From contig JAIXMQ010000032.1 of the NCBI GenBank assembly GCA_025716855.1, positions 62,001 to 126,000 of the forward strand: a stretch of DNA of 64,000 bases, written 5' to 3'. The notes below the pieces were generated by a model. That model did no database searches. It saw only the letters and a program-made list of their open reading frames with translations, and had not been told where the DNA came from. Origin of the DNA: Pilaira anomala (Eukaryota > Mucoromycota > Mucoromycetes > Mucorales > Mucoraceae). The position numbers and the translations under genes were made by a program. Position 1 is the first letter of the stretch, and every line of letters starts with the position of its first letter. Shown one piece after another: positions 11,413-24,245 of the stretch.

Positions 11413-14216
11413 ATGATTAGGTCCAAAGTAGATACATACAGCTCAAGTGAAGAAGAAGAAGATAATGAAGAGTCTAAAAATTCTAATGTGGATATTGATG
11501 AAGCATTCTTTTTAAATACGATTTTTCCCTTTTCACAAAGTTTCAATCGTTTGAATCATTCAACAAGTCGCATGGAGCAAATTGATCAAATTCCGGATCT
11601 ACCTAATCCTTTCGATTCCCCAATAGAAGGAGCAATCCATGCGTATTGTTACAGAGATGAAGAACTGCGCTCAGAAAAAGGAATAGAAAAGTTGCATTGT
11701 CTGTTGGAAATTGTATTGAAAATGCAAAGAAACTCTGCAATCCCTTTAAAACTGCCTGCTCCTGACAGAATTTTTAACTTGCAGCAGCGAATTAAGTCCA
11801 AAGTACCTGTATTCAATCCTGTAGAACGCACTGCCGTAAATAAAGATGGAAAAACACATTCATTCTTTATGAACCCGCCATCTGAATACTTGAAACATTT
11901 GATTGCTACTCCCAACATGGTGAATGAAATGTCTGCACTTCCAGATTTCATACAAAACAGAAAACCCGATTTAAACCACGGTGAAAAATGGAGCCATCAC
12001 ACACCAATGTTAACAGAAGGTGATAAAGATTTTTGGGTCAGTGACTTGGTAAAAGATACGCATGGTAGCTACTGGCTGGTCAATAAATTTTTGACTAAAG
12101 TAGAAGAGCGTACCTCTGAAAACGAGATCAAAAAGATTGTTTTTGCTGAATGTTTTCCTGTTTTCAGTAGTGAAGTATCAGGTATTGATAGTATGCCTTT
12201 TTTAACTGAATTGAGGACCAATTTTGCTGTGGTTCCTGTGAAATACTTTGTACCATTACTCAATCTTGTGTCTAGTATTAAAAAAGAACTCAACTTCCAG
12301 GGAAATGGCTGTACAGTAGGATACGATAATAACGGTGGGTTCGTTTTTTTGCATGCTGGTCTCGACAGTGATATTTCTCGTCTTTGGTCTGGTTACAACC
12401 AGTATAAACGTATCATACCAGGTTCATCTGAAAATGATCAAAAGTTTAAAAAGGTTGTTATCTCACCTATTGTTATTTGGTCTGACGATACTTCTGGTAA
12501 CAAATCAAAACAATACAATGTTTTCGATAGTTATCTCATGTATTTAGCTGCCATGCCTTTGGAAAAAAGAACTCGTCGTAAAAATGCAATGTTCCTTTGT
12601 ACTTCAGATAAAAATCTGCAAGCTGTGAATATGTTGGGACCAATTGTCGAAGACTTAAAGCAACTGGAAGAAGGCATAGAAGTATATTCATATGATCATA
12701 ATGATTATGTTCTGCTCGTCGCCCCTCTGCTTATGTTGGTGGCTGATAATCCAAGGCACTCTCAACTGGCCATGCACAAGGGGACCAGCTCAAAAGCACC
12801 ATGTCGTAAATGCTTACGTCTAAAGCCTCGCACTCTTGCTAATTTGGAGATGTATGTGGATCCTCATACTGAACATAAACATGTTTTACATGACTATCGA
12901 CGAAGAGATCTGACACAATTACATGAAGTAATTCGGTGTAATTCAACTGATGTACCGAGGTATAAGATGATATCAGACAAGTACAGCTTTTTGGTTAACG
13001 GGAGTGAGAAGTTTTTAGCACTTCGAGCTTTTGATCCTACACAAGACTGCCCTGTGGATATTTTACATTCTGTTCCTCTCTGCGTCATTAAGTATTTGGT
13101 TGACTATTTGATGAAAAAGGTCCTGACTGCCCCTGAAAGAGATCATCTGGTAATATTCTTCTTAGTTGCAAAAATAAAGATGCATATTCCAGAAATTTTA
13201 GAAAGAATCTGAGACATTGTGGCTCTTTTCTCGGTAGAGATTACAAGCAGTTGATACAAGTAATTCCTACAGTTCTTGGAATGGTATTTCCTGATCCAAA
13301 TAATACTATTCGATTTATTTCGCAAGCCTTGAATTACCTTGGTCAGTTATGCTCGTTGATATATCTTCGTGGTGTTGGAGAAAAGTATGACATCTATATG
13401 CAATCGTTACGATGTGCTTTACTAAACTTTACCGATGCCTTATTTAAACTTGATACTCATCTTAAGGATCATGACCCTAGCGCACCGGTATTTTCTTTGA
13501 AGCCGAAGCTGCATATACTTCATCATTTAGTAGAGGATATCGAACGGTTTGGCCTTGCGCTTCAATATGAAACAGAAAGCCCTGAACAGTTCAACAAATT
13601 CATCAGAGAACATCTTTTTATGACAAATAGACAGTACACATCTCGGGATGTTGCAGCTCGATTTGGCAAACAATTCATCTGTCGCCAGCTGTTCAATGGA
13701 CTATCATTTGTATATACCAAAAGATGGAAACGAAGCAATGTTTGGTATGAAGAAGTTTATCGCAGTGAGACTGGTTATGCTATCAAAGCAATCCAGAATG
13801 AAACTCCTGATTTCAAGGAGCTTTTCTTTGGTGCTCGCAAGAATATAACTGATAGTTATTATATTAACAGAACAAAAATTGTTGGTGGATTGACTGGTCT
13901 GTTCGATACAGAGAGCGGTATGGTTCTGGGCCAAATTTTAGAAGAACAAGACGGGTCTTTCGTATTACAGCGATATATGCTATTGACGTGTGATTTAAGT
14001 ATTTCTTCCTGTTTTCCTGGCGTGAAAACTGATCTTCGTGGTAACCTGTACATCAGACCCAATGGCATTATTCCTTCAATTGAATCAATTGAATGTAAGG
14101 AGGTATTGGACTTTGGATTCATTATAAATGAGCGAGAAGGCATCCGACTTGTCAACATTTCAAAGTTTGGTACATACTGGGCGTTCATATCTCATTACCA
14201 AAGCTTAAATGCATAA
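11413..14216 (+). mobile_element. Plavaka/KDZ-like DNA transposon transposase gene
   Basis: A protein of about 915 residues if one intron (13150-13205, GTAATA...AAAG) is removed; without it, two ORFs are left in different frames. Features match Plavaka-type transposases of fungi (CMC/Kyakuja-Dileera-Zisupton group). It has an acidic N-terminus, WSDDTSGNKSKQYN, a block of the LLMLVADNPRHSQLAMHKG type, then CRKCLRLKPRT (zinc-binding-like), and after the intron GSFLGRDYKQLIQVIPTVL and PKLHILHHLVEDIERFG. The reading frame is otherwise intact, so this copy may be recent or still active. Subterminal repeats follow downstream. The element ends are not resolved. The alternative reading is a transposase gene disrupted by a small indel at about 13200. 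Confidence 0.8.
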
Positions 14217-14772
14217 AAAAATAAAGCAAGCAAAGACAAAAAAAAAAAGTGAAAATTTTCTAAGTGTTTTGGGGGGGTTCCATTTTCTACAGTCTCTTCA
14301 GATAATTGGCTAAAACTTTGTGTAAAAAAAAAAACATTTGGGGGTTTTACTCTGAGCATACAATTGGCTTAAACTTTGTATTTTGAAAATATGTCCCCCC
14401 AGAAGTAAAAAAAAAACCATCTAAAATTCGCCGAAACTTTATTCCGAGGATTTAAGCCAATAAAACACTTTTTCTACCTAATAATTGCCTAAAAAGAGAA
14501 AAAAATCCTTGGGTGTGATATAAAAAAATGATACATCTTTTAAATGATGCAAACAGCACAATTTAAAAACCAACACAATAAAAAAGACCTGCACAAAGTT
14601 AAAGCTAAATCATCCTTTTTAGGCCTTTTTTTTTTCTCAAAAAAGTTAAACACAATAAAAGTTAAAAAGACAATGCAAAGAAAATAAGATTTTTGTGGGA
14701 TATATATATGTAAAATGTTTTTTTTACAAAAAAAAAAAGGTTTATTATATAATTAAAACTGAAAAAAAGCTT
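14217..14772. other. Transposon 3' flank with repeated motif
   Basis: No gene is seen. Related short motifs recur: ATTGGCTAAAACTTTGT (about 14301), ATTGGCTTAAACTTTGT (about 14362), GCCGAAACTTTAT (about 14430), TTAAGCCAATAAA in inverse orientation (about 14452) and ATTGCCTAAAA (about 14482). This fits subterminal repeats of the upstream Plavaka-like element. A G7 run lies near 14270. Confidence 0.5.
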
Positions 14773-15405
14773 TTAGTTCTCATCTTCAACAACTTCAGTG
14801 TTGAGACCTATAAAAAGTAAAAAAGAAAAAAGAAAGGGTTGTTAAAATCTTTTTTAATGTCGCTTCATAGATAGGAGGACCAGAAAAGAGCAAACTATCA
14901 TTTGAACTCTTTTTTGGTATATTATTCTCCAACCTCATGCGCTCACAAACTGCCGGAAAAAAACAAAATGATTCGCTTCCTTGTATTTCAAAGAAAAATG
15001 AACCCGTTTTCTACACGGAACAGCGATTGCCCAAAAAGTCCAAAAAAAAACAAAAAAAAAAAACTTACCCTTGAATTCAACACAAGGAACAAAGGTGACA
15101 TAAGAGTAGAGCTTCTCCTTAGCATCTTCATCATCATTACGACGACGAGAGATACGGACACGGATACGGTGGTTAGTGTGCTTAACACCACGAGACCAGA
15201 CAGCCTTGTTAAGAGAGGGATCAAGACGGACATCCTTGGTACCCATAGCTTGAGTAGCGAAAGCCTTGACGGCCTTGATAGCATGAGGAGCACGCTTTCT
15301 CAAAGAACGACCGAAAACATGCTTGTGCATGTGGATGGTGTACTCACGAGTAACGACATCAGCGAGGGTGGAACGCTTTTGGGTGGTCTTTTGATCCTTG
15401 GCCAT
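14773..15405 (-). CDS. RPL31: 60S ribosomal protein L31 (eL31)
   Basis: A 123-residue eL31, which lines the peptide exit tunnel region of the large ribosomal subunit. It starts MAKDQKTTQKRSTLADVVTR, then has YTIHMHKHVFGRSLRKRAPH, AIKAVKAFA, MGTKDVRLDPSLNKAVWSRG and a C-terminus GLNTEVVEDEN. Length agrees with the family (113-125). Exons are 15069-15405 and 14773-14807; the intron falls just before the conserved GLNTEVVEDE tail. The large plus-strand ORF over the same bases is its antisense shadow. Confidence 0.97.
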
Positions 15406-16287
15406 TGTAATAAACTAATTTATAGAATTAATATCGATGGATGGATAATGGATGCATGTAACTTTTTATTTTACCTTTTAAAAAAAAGAGAAGAAGAGAA
15501 GGATTCTAATTTTTCGTTACCGAGAAAATTACTTAATTGGATTTTTTTCTGCTTTGAAATACCGCTTGATTTCTTCGGGTATCAACAACTAAGCAGTACA
15601 CGATTACGGAAATTGTCTCTCTGGGCAAAAGCTTGTTGAAGAAAGAAAAGTAACATTCGGTAACATATCATTAGCATTAACTAGTTATTTCAATGAGCTT
15701 TTAGGTATTCTTTCTATTTTAAAAGTAGATTCTTCATTTTTCCGAATAACTTTCTACACCTATATCTTTTATTATCAAAAATATTCATTTGCCATGGTTA
15801 CAATATTTAAATCTTTGATTAATAGCTGTTTCAATAAACGTTTTCTCGTTCCTGAATTTATTTTAGCACTGTTTTCTTTATTAAAAAAACAAAAAGTAAA
15901 ATAAACAGAGATCCTGTGCAAAAACAATCTTTGTAGGTCATTTACCTTTTAAGGTAAAGTATATTAACTTTAAATGAAAAATTGTGATCGCACACAATGA
16001 AGCCACCACCTGATGATTTTCATCATTGCGCTAGGCGTAAATGGGGTCTATCAAAAATAGTATACACAACAACATTTTTTTTTTAATAAGATCCTATACT
16101 GTCTTGATAAACATTTTCTTCTTTTTCTTTCACTTTTTTAATTTTTTCACACCTTTTTTTTATTTATTTTTCTTTGATAATCATGTTATGTAATGATTTG
16201 GTATATAAAAAATATTACATTTTAACATTATGAATAAAAGCTTTACATATTAATACATACATAGGACCATGATGGCGTCATTCGCTC
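15406..16287. other. Divergent intergenic region
   Basis: Shared upstream DNA of RPL31 (-) and the RhoGEF gene (+). It is AT-rich with pyrimidine tracts, as expected for a highly expressed ribosomal protein promoter. No further gene or RNA was recognised. Confidence 0.55.
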
Positions 16288-19200
16288 ATGGCTGGAATCA
16301 GCCGAAATATGGTGTACAAAGAGAAAATGATTAATCAACCACCGTCATCACTATTATCTAATTTATCACAATCATTTATGACTACAGTCAGTTATAAGCA
16401 TTTAACAAAACAGGATGCACTGGTAAAGAACAATTAAAAAAATAAAAAATTGAAAAAAATAAAAAAAAATTACCTGATTGAAAAGAAAACAAATAACAAT
16501 TGAACTTTTAGGATACAATTGGTTACTTTCTTTACGAATATAACGATTTAATACATTTACAACTTTTTGATACATTTATTCACCATCAGATTTTGATAAA
16601 AGAAACAAAAGCACCTTTTTACACTATTCAACATGTCCCCAATTACGGGTATCTTTATACCATTAACACCATGTTATTCACGTTCATGTCAAATCAATAA
16701 ACAAACTTGTTACTCCCCTCTTTGTCCCAACAAGCGCATTTCAAGTCTCTTACGTTTAGTTAATACCAAACAAACAGAACAAGATGTTGATAGAGAACAG
16801 GTATTTATTTATAAATATTTGTTTGGTTACACTATACGAGTTTTTTTTTTTTTGTTTATTTTTTTTATTCTTAACAGGAAAATCCTTCGAAAGATTGGAT
16901 TACAAGTATACCTAATCATATTCGAAATTCAATTAATAAAAAAGAACTCAAAAGACAAGCAGGAATAGCCGAACTCTTATTAACCGAGCAAAATTATTGT
17001 CAAGATTTGGATATTTTACATCGTATCTATGCTATTCCTTTGTTAGAATCGAATATAGTGATTAGTAATAGTTCACGTCGACAACGATTTCACCGTAACG
17101 TATTCGGAAATTATCTTGACATCACTCATATTCATCATTCATTTTATCATCAGTTGACGTGTCATAATCGAGAATCAACATTCTTTATTGGTCGTGTGGG
17201 CACGATTATTATGCAACATGTCACCAACTTGATTGAACCCTATATACAATATGCATCGAATCATGTCAAGGCCATTTTTTGTATGACACTGGAGCAAAAA
17301 CACAACCCATTATTTTCTAAATTCTTACAAGAACAAAATGCACACAAATCTACTCGACGGTTAGGTCTTAGACATTACCTAAGTTCACCTACACTTTGGA
17401 TAGGTAAATTAAAGTTATTAATTCAAGCTATACTCAAGAATACAGTAGATGATGCAGATCAACTTTCGCTCAAGGCTTCTTTAGCTATCTTACATGATAC
17501 TCTTTGCCGTATGAACAGTTCATCAGCTAATCTTTCACGTGCTGAATTTCGATTCGAAGAAGTATCGAGTTCAATCTATACCGTCACTCCCGGTTCCTCT
17601 GAATTGGAATTGATTTGTATTCCAGATGGATGCGAGCTGATTCGAGAAGAGGCCTTATGGCTTGCGAGGTCTACACATCCTTTACAACCTTCATTATGTC
17701 ATCTCTTTTTATTTTCACATGCTTTAATTTTAACCCATCCAAGAATGATTCAGGGAAGAACAGAATATATTATTGTACCGGGATCACCTATACCAATCCA
17801 ATTATTAGTGTTAAATCAACCTAATGCAAATACTTCCATGATACGTAGATTATCTTTTGCTTCTACTTCGATGGTATCTACTCCACTTTATTTAATCAAT
17901 AATTTACGACGTCAAAAGAGCATGAATTCTGAAATCTCAAATACGAGTACATTACTACCTACCACAACTACTACACAACTTCATCGGAGTCATACTACCA
18001 TTCATATTAAACGAAATAATACTACTACTACTACTACGACTGCTTCTACACCAAAGCCATCCAAAAAACCAATACAATTTCAGCTTAAAAAGAAGATACT
18101 TCAAAGGCTCAAAAGTAATTTTCGTTGGGGACTCAAAACGTATGAGCCAAAAGCAACCGTACCACCACCCGCTATCTCAGTGACAAGAAGAGATTCTGCA
18201 CCTGCTAAATTAACAAATACAGGTATTCAAAGAAGAACCTTAAAGATTTGTCATATGGCGTTTCCAGAAAATGCTTTTCGTTTAGAGTTTTTGTCAAGAG
18301 CAGATCGCTTGATCTGGGAAGACTTGTTACGTGAAGCCGTTCTTAAAGTACAGAGTTCGTTGTTTGAGTATAAGATGGTTTGCAAGACTTTAATAATATC
18401 TCAACAAGTACATGGTGATTCAATGGGACGCATTCGATGTGCTTATTCATTTAGTAAGTTTTACTCATAAAACATGTACAATGGTGTATATACTAACTTA
18501 AAATGAAGTGTATTGTGATCATAAAATAGTTGCTGTGGGTTCTCAAAATGGTGTTTGGATGGGCCCAGAAGATGGATCAAGACCATTTGAATTGGTATTG
18601 CCCAATCAAGATGTATATCAAATCTCCGTTTTACAAGATAAATTAGTGGTGCTAACACAAGATACAAAACATAGATGTTTAGTAGCTTATTGCTTAAGAT
18701 CGATTCTAGAGAGCACCACTGAATTAGATTGGTGTGTAGTGAAACGATCATTTGTGATTTGCTTTACTGTGGGTAAGATTAGACAACAACCCGTGATTGT
18801 GTACTTGACAAAGAGATTACAAAAGACTTGGTTAGTGATTATTGTACCATCTTCTCATTCAAAAAACCATTGGTTTAAAAAGTACCGAACGGTAATTTGT
18901 TATATACTACATTTTTAATTTATCAAAATAAGAAAGTTCATAATTTTTTTTTTATATTTGATGTTGTAGGAGCATAGTATCTCGATAAAAGATCCTAATG
19001 AAATACAAATCATTAATGATGCCGTCTTTATAAGATCCGATCGAAACGGTATTGAACGTATTGATATATCATGTACAACAGTGATGGATTTATTTGTAGA
19101 AAGCTATAAAGTATTCAATAGACCAAATATTGGCTTATTATCTTTAGGATTCGTATGTGATTCGCATTGGGTTTATGCTGCACCACTTTTTGAAACTGTA

Positions 19201-19529
19201 GATACAAAGGGTTTGGTTCGTATGAGATTTGAAGCTCAAGTTCATCATGTTGCTTTGGTCTTTCCGTATCTTGTTGCGTTTTCTACTAGTGTAATAGAAA
19301 TACGACATATTGAAACTGTGAGTAATAATAAAAAAAAAGTTGTATTTGTTGAACATTTATTAATTTTTTTATCTTCTGACAGACGGAATTGATTCAGGCG
19401 ATACGAGGTGATCAAATTCAATTTATATCCAATTCAACCGATATCATTCAACCTCTCTTTTTCGCTATGCAAAATGAAGATCGGTTAACCACTTCCGTTT
19501 ACCAATTACAATTATCATCACCACCATAA
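16288..19529 (+). CDS. Rho guanine nucleotide exchange factor (DH-PH-CNH, Rom1/2-like)
   Basis: A protein of about 958 residues that would activate Rho1 at the cell surface for cell-wall and actin control. The DH domain starts near KRQAGIAELLLTEQNYCQDL. A PH-like region follows, with a Thr/Asn-rich insert at about 17930-18040. The C-terminal CNH domain runs from about YCDHKIVAVGSQNGVWMGP to the end. Exons are 16288-16422, 16512-16800, 16878-18453, 18509-18891, 18970-19317 and 19383-19529. Exon 2 changes frame near 16640: HVP in one frame must join ITGIFIPLTPCYSRSC in the next, as if one base were inserted. Start and exon 1 are less certain than the rest. Confidence 0.85.
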
Positions 19530-19757
19530 GATGTAAAAAGAAAAAAAGATGATTTTTTATTGTAATAAATAACAAGTTCTGTATATACGTAAAAAAAAAA
19601 AAAAAGAAAAAAAAAGAAAAAAGAAACTGAGAGCGAATCTATAATATATTATTTTTTTCTCAATGCATGGTATTTAAATGTAAGGTGTTTGTGTGAGAAA
19701 GTGGGGGGTAACAAATAAGGATAGGGAGGACTTTTTTAATATATATATGATACAATT

Positions 19758-21799
19758 TTAAAGAGCATAAATCTCTTCATCATCTGAATTTCGTCTTGTA
19801 TTTTCATGTTGTGGTAAACTCATCCAACCATCTTCCGTGGAAGGATTCGTTGTTTCTACTTCTAAAGGTTTCCAAACTAAATACATCAAAAAGACGATAT
19901 AAATCGTACCTGTCACGCCAATTAAGATGGATGAAACTAAATCATTTGCATGTTTAACAAATAAAAAGATATCAAATGAAATCACAATAAGCGTTAATAT
20001 CCAACATGTTAATTGTAATGCTTTTGAAGGTCGGAATTCTTTGGATAAAATTGAAGGTGAGGTGGATAATTTGATAATTGGAATTAATACGGTTGGTAAA
20101 CAAACACTATATTTTAAATAATTTCAATTAATTATTTTGAGGTTAGACTCCATTTTTTTTTTCTTATTACCTTTGTAATACATTTAGTAATTCTCCCATA
20201 GTATCAAAATGATCTACTGCAAAGATGGCTACCAACATACCAGGTACTAATGAAATACTACGCGTTGCTGCAACTCGATGCCAGTCCTTTTTAAATATAT
20301 CACCAAAGAATCCTTCCGTTACAAATTGCCCTGCTAAAGTACTCGTCATTGTTGAACTCTGACCCGCTATAAAGTATAGTATATCAATATATATAAAATA
20401 TGAGTTTCGATTTCAATTGAATTACCTGCAAGTAGACCAGCAGCCCATAAATACTTTGCCGCAGAACCCAATGTACCACTTAATCCAATATCTGCATCAT
20501 CTAAACCAGGTAATTTGATGGGTCCTTCTTGATCCGGTTTATAAAATACTATATAATAAAATGAGTTATCCACACACATATATAAATAAACACTATATAT
20601 ATATACCTTTAGCAAAGACAACCACAATAGCTAAATTAACAAAAAAGGAAACACTCAAAGCCAAAATCGACTCAATTGCAAAATAAAAATTCGCTTCCTT
20701 TAATTTACGAATAGAAGGCTGTTTTCCTAAATCGCGCGACATGACTAAAGCACTATGTAAAAACATATTATGTGGCATCACAACTGCACCCAACATGGCA
20801 ACTGCTTGAAATTCTGCATTCTTTGGAATAATAGGAACAAGAACACCATGTAAGATCTCTTTCACGTTTGGATTCGATTGAACGAGTTCAACCCAAAAGC
20901 AAACAGCCATGACTGTAATTAATACCATGAAAAATGCTTCCAGTCGTCGAATACCGTATCGTTGAATCATCATAAATGTAAATGTATCTGTTGCCGTCAT
21001 AAGGACACCAGCCCATAAAGGTAATCGAAGTAAAATATGTAATGCTACTGCTGTACCTACTATTTCTAATATATCAGCTCCAATAATAGCTATTTGTGCA
21101 AAAGCCCATAATACTATTGTAAGTCGCGGTCTATAACTTTGTCGAATGAGTTGTGCAAGATGTTTTCCGGTAATGGTACCTAATCGTGCTGATTGTAGTT
21201 GAAAAATAAGACCTATATATTTTTTTTGTTTTATATATTAATATATATATATATATATATATTTTTTTTACAGAAAAACGGTATTAATTATTTCTATATA
21301 TTGTTTTACCAATAACATGTGACCAAAATAGTAGCCATAATAGCTTGGTTCCTGCCACTGCACCCGTCTGCAGATCCGATTCTAAATTACCTGGATCAAG
21401 ATATGCAATAGACCTATAGTTAATATATATATAAGTTTTTGTGTTTTTCATTATCAATATATGCTTTGTTTCTATGGTATTTAATTTACATTAACCAGCC
21501 TATACTTATAAATATTAGTTACATAAAAGTAAATAGTTGAAACGTATTTATCTATTATCATTACCAGGCCCAGTATATTTCCATAATTTTCGAAACGAAA
21601 AACAAGACTCAGAAACTCTCCCTGTATCGACTTCGGGTTTAATATCTAACTCGTCTCCAAATATAGTTCGAGAAGTGGTGCCGGTTATCTTGTCTAAATT
21701 TGATCGTTCATCTTTTATTAAACCAGTATCTTCGTATTCCATTAACGCTAATATGTCTGAATCATCTTCGGATAAACGTCTAGCGTCATGTGGCACCAT
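19758..21799 (-). CDS. NRAMP-family divalent metal transporter (Smf-like)
   Basis: A 540-residue proton-coupled Mn2+/Fe2+ transporter. The first metal-binding motif lies in [15 protein letters not shown] (DPGN near residues 88-91) and the second in [16 protein letters not shown] (MPHN near 262-265). Hydrophobic segments follow throughout, as expected for 11-12 helices. Exons are 21565-21799, 21490-21499, 21310-21413, 20607-21212, 20426-20548, 20171-20366 and 19758-20106. The second exon is only 10 nt and supplies WLM between GPG and SIAYLDPGN; without it the frame is lost. The acidic N-terminal tail may carry sorting signals. Plasma membrane versus endosomal location cannot be told from the sequence. 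Confidence 0.93.
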
Positions 21800-24245
21800 G
21801 TTATCTCGTATATTTATATAAAAAGAAAAAGAGGAAAAGCGTTAGAAGAAAAAAAAATAGGCCTCTTTTTTTATATTAATTCTAGTCCAATTAGATTACA
21901 GTGACGTCTTTTAATGACTCTTCTCCTTTTCTTCTCACTTGAATCAAGTGTTGTTTGTATATTTGTTTAAATGAATATGCATTACCACACTCTTTTTATC
22001 CTTTTTATTAAGTATTTAACTTTATTTGATAATGGCTCATATAACTTATTTAGATTATATAAAAAATGGTTTAAAGACATATTCGGGGGAATAAACGGGG
22101 TCTATCATATCTCTCACTGAGTGTATGATGTATTTCATGCTTCATTTGTAAATCTTATTCCTTATAAATAATACGTAGAACATGGTCTACAAACCTAGTT
22201 ATTTCAAATAAAGGTTTGAAAGAAGAAAAAGCTGGTAAATATGTATGGGATATGCATAATTTCCAATCGATAGTAATAACCTTGCTCTGAAATGCTTTAA
22301 AATTGTCGCAGACAGTTGGGACAACAACCATTCGATAGAGTCACATAATGTACGTCGATTGAAAATAGTTCCGTCCAAAATAAATCATTTTTGAGGGAAA
22401 CGACAGTATTATTACTATTATTATTACATATCTCCAGGTTTTCGAATCGATTTAAGCATTTGCTTCTAAGTTGTTATTTAGTTTTAGTAAGCAAAGGGTG
22501 TTGAATACTCATAAATATAAACCCATTTATTCATATCCATATACATTTTTAACAGCCTAATTTCATTGCCTTCTAAGCATAATTTAGTTTTGGAAGATTC
22601 GTTATGCACTTTAATGACATGGATATCAAATGTTTCAATGTTTATAAAGCATGAGCTTTAGCTGCATATAAAGTTTTGCTATTATCTTAACTAACTATCT
22701 TGTTAACTGAAAGACGATCAAGATCATTCTAGTTATATTGATTTGAATATCCTTGTATATTAATAAAGCTTAAAAAGACAGCAGACCAGTTTTTACCTCT
22801 CATATGAATTAAGCCTGTTTTCATATCCTTATTCATTTTCATTAAATGTAAGAAGTTGACGTTATTCCGCAAATCCTCGTACAGGAATAAATATAAATAT
22901 GTTAAATTAGATTTACTTCTGAATAGGGTTTTTATCTATATTTATTCCAGAACTATTTGCCCAATAGCAGATATCTATTTATACATAAAAATTTAATATA
23001 TGGAAGTTTTATTACTGACCAATGATCCAAACATTGTTTTGAAAAAGTTCGTCTCTAAAAATTATATATATTTGGAAAGTCGTAATGCTGCCGAAGAGAA
23101 GGCTACGATGATTTAGAGTTAATTTCAACCTAAAGCTCTTTTTCAAATTCAAAACCAGAATCAAACAATAGTAACAATGACGAAACTACATAGCTATTTT
23201 TTTTATACAAAAAAACAGTTTATTTTATTTTATTAAATTTATGAAAGCTTTTCGATTTCCTGGATTTGATAAAAATTTAAAGAAAAGCTATTCAATTATG
23301 CATGGTTGTACTTTTGATGAATTAAAACTGGTGATCAAGTAGGTTGGGCATTGTGAATAGAAGGAGATATTGTTGCGCCCATATGTATCCACACAAACTA
23401 AACCCAATTGAGTAGTTTTGGGTGATAGTGAAATGGAAATGGAAGTATCACACGCTCTTTGATAAAGAGAGAGGTTATATCTAATAGAATTGTTAAATCA
23501 TGTAGCAATGTACATATTACTAATCTGTACATATTCCTATAATCACTCTAAATGACAAATCATTAACTGTTATAATAAGACGCCATCTAAGCTTACTTAT
23601 CAAATGCTAATTTGTTGGCAATAAAATAAATAAAATAAAAATCTGTTCAATGAAAGTAAAAATAAATAGCTTTATTAAAATCGCCAATATAATACTTTTT
23701 TACTTTTATTTCTAGAACAACAATGACCCATTTTTTTTTTGTTTAAATATAAAATGGGTAATGTTATTAGTATATATTTACCTTTGAAACGATTAGGCGC
23801 AGTACAGAAAGTTGTACAATTAATATGACAGAACGGTTTCACTTTAGGTATTTATGACGCTTTCATGATCTGAATTGATCAAACTTCTACGATCATGGAT
23901 GAAATAAAGCCCGTTTTTGAGCCGGTAATATATGCCATATTTGTAACCATGGAACTGGACGATATTAAATTTGATCTACAAAAATAAGAAGGAATCGTGT
24001 GGGGGTGTATTTTCAGGTCTAGCCTCTCTCCCTTTAATGATGATGCCATTTTAGAAAGTCTTATTCTTTAACTAATCATATCTTAACGGTTTGACATAAC
24101 TTTACAAACCCCACAGTTGTTATTACTATAACATTAAGTTTTTTTTTTCTAAGAAATTAATATATAAATGTTTGAAATTTCCAATATTTATTTTTTGTTT
24201 TCTTCCTTCTTACAGCTTTTTCTAAAATATATATATTTATATAAA
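21800..24245. other. Gene-poor 2.4 kb intergenic region
   Basis: No convincing gene on either strand. Short open stretches (for example ATG at about 23241, 33 codons) look like fragments. A small palindrome ACCCATTTT/AAAATGGGT lies near 23727-23758. The stretch may hold decayed transposon sequence, but no termini or family could be identified by eye. Confidence 0.5.

Noticed and set aside
14902..15639. 245-codon plus-strand ORF
   Set aside because: It lies antisense over RPL31, whose family match and exon structure on the minus strand are clear.
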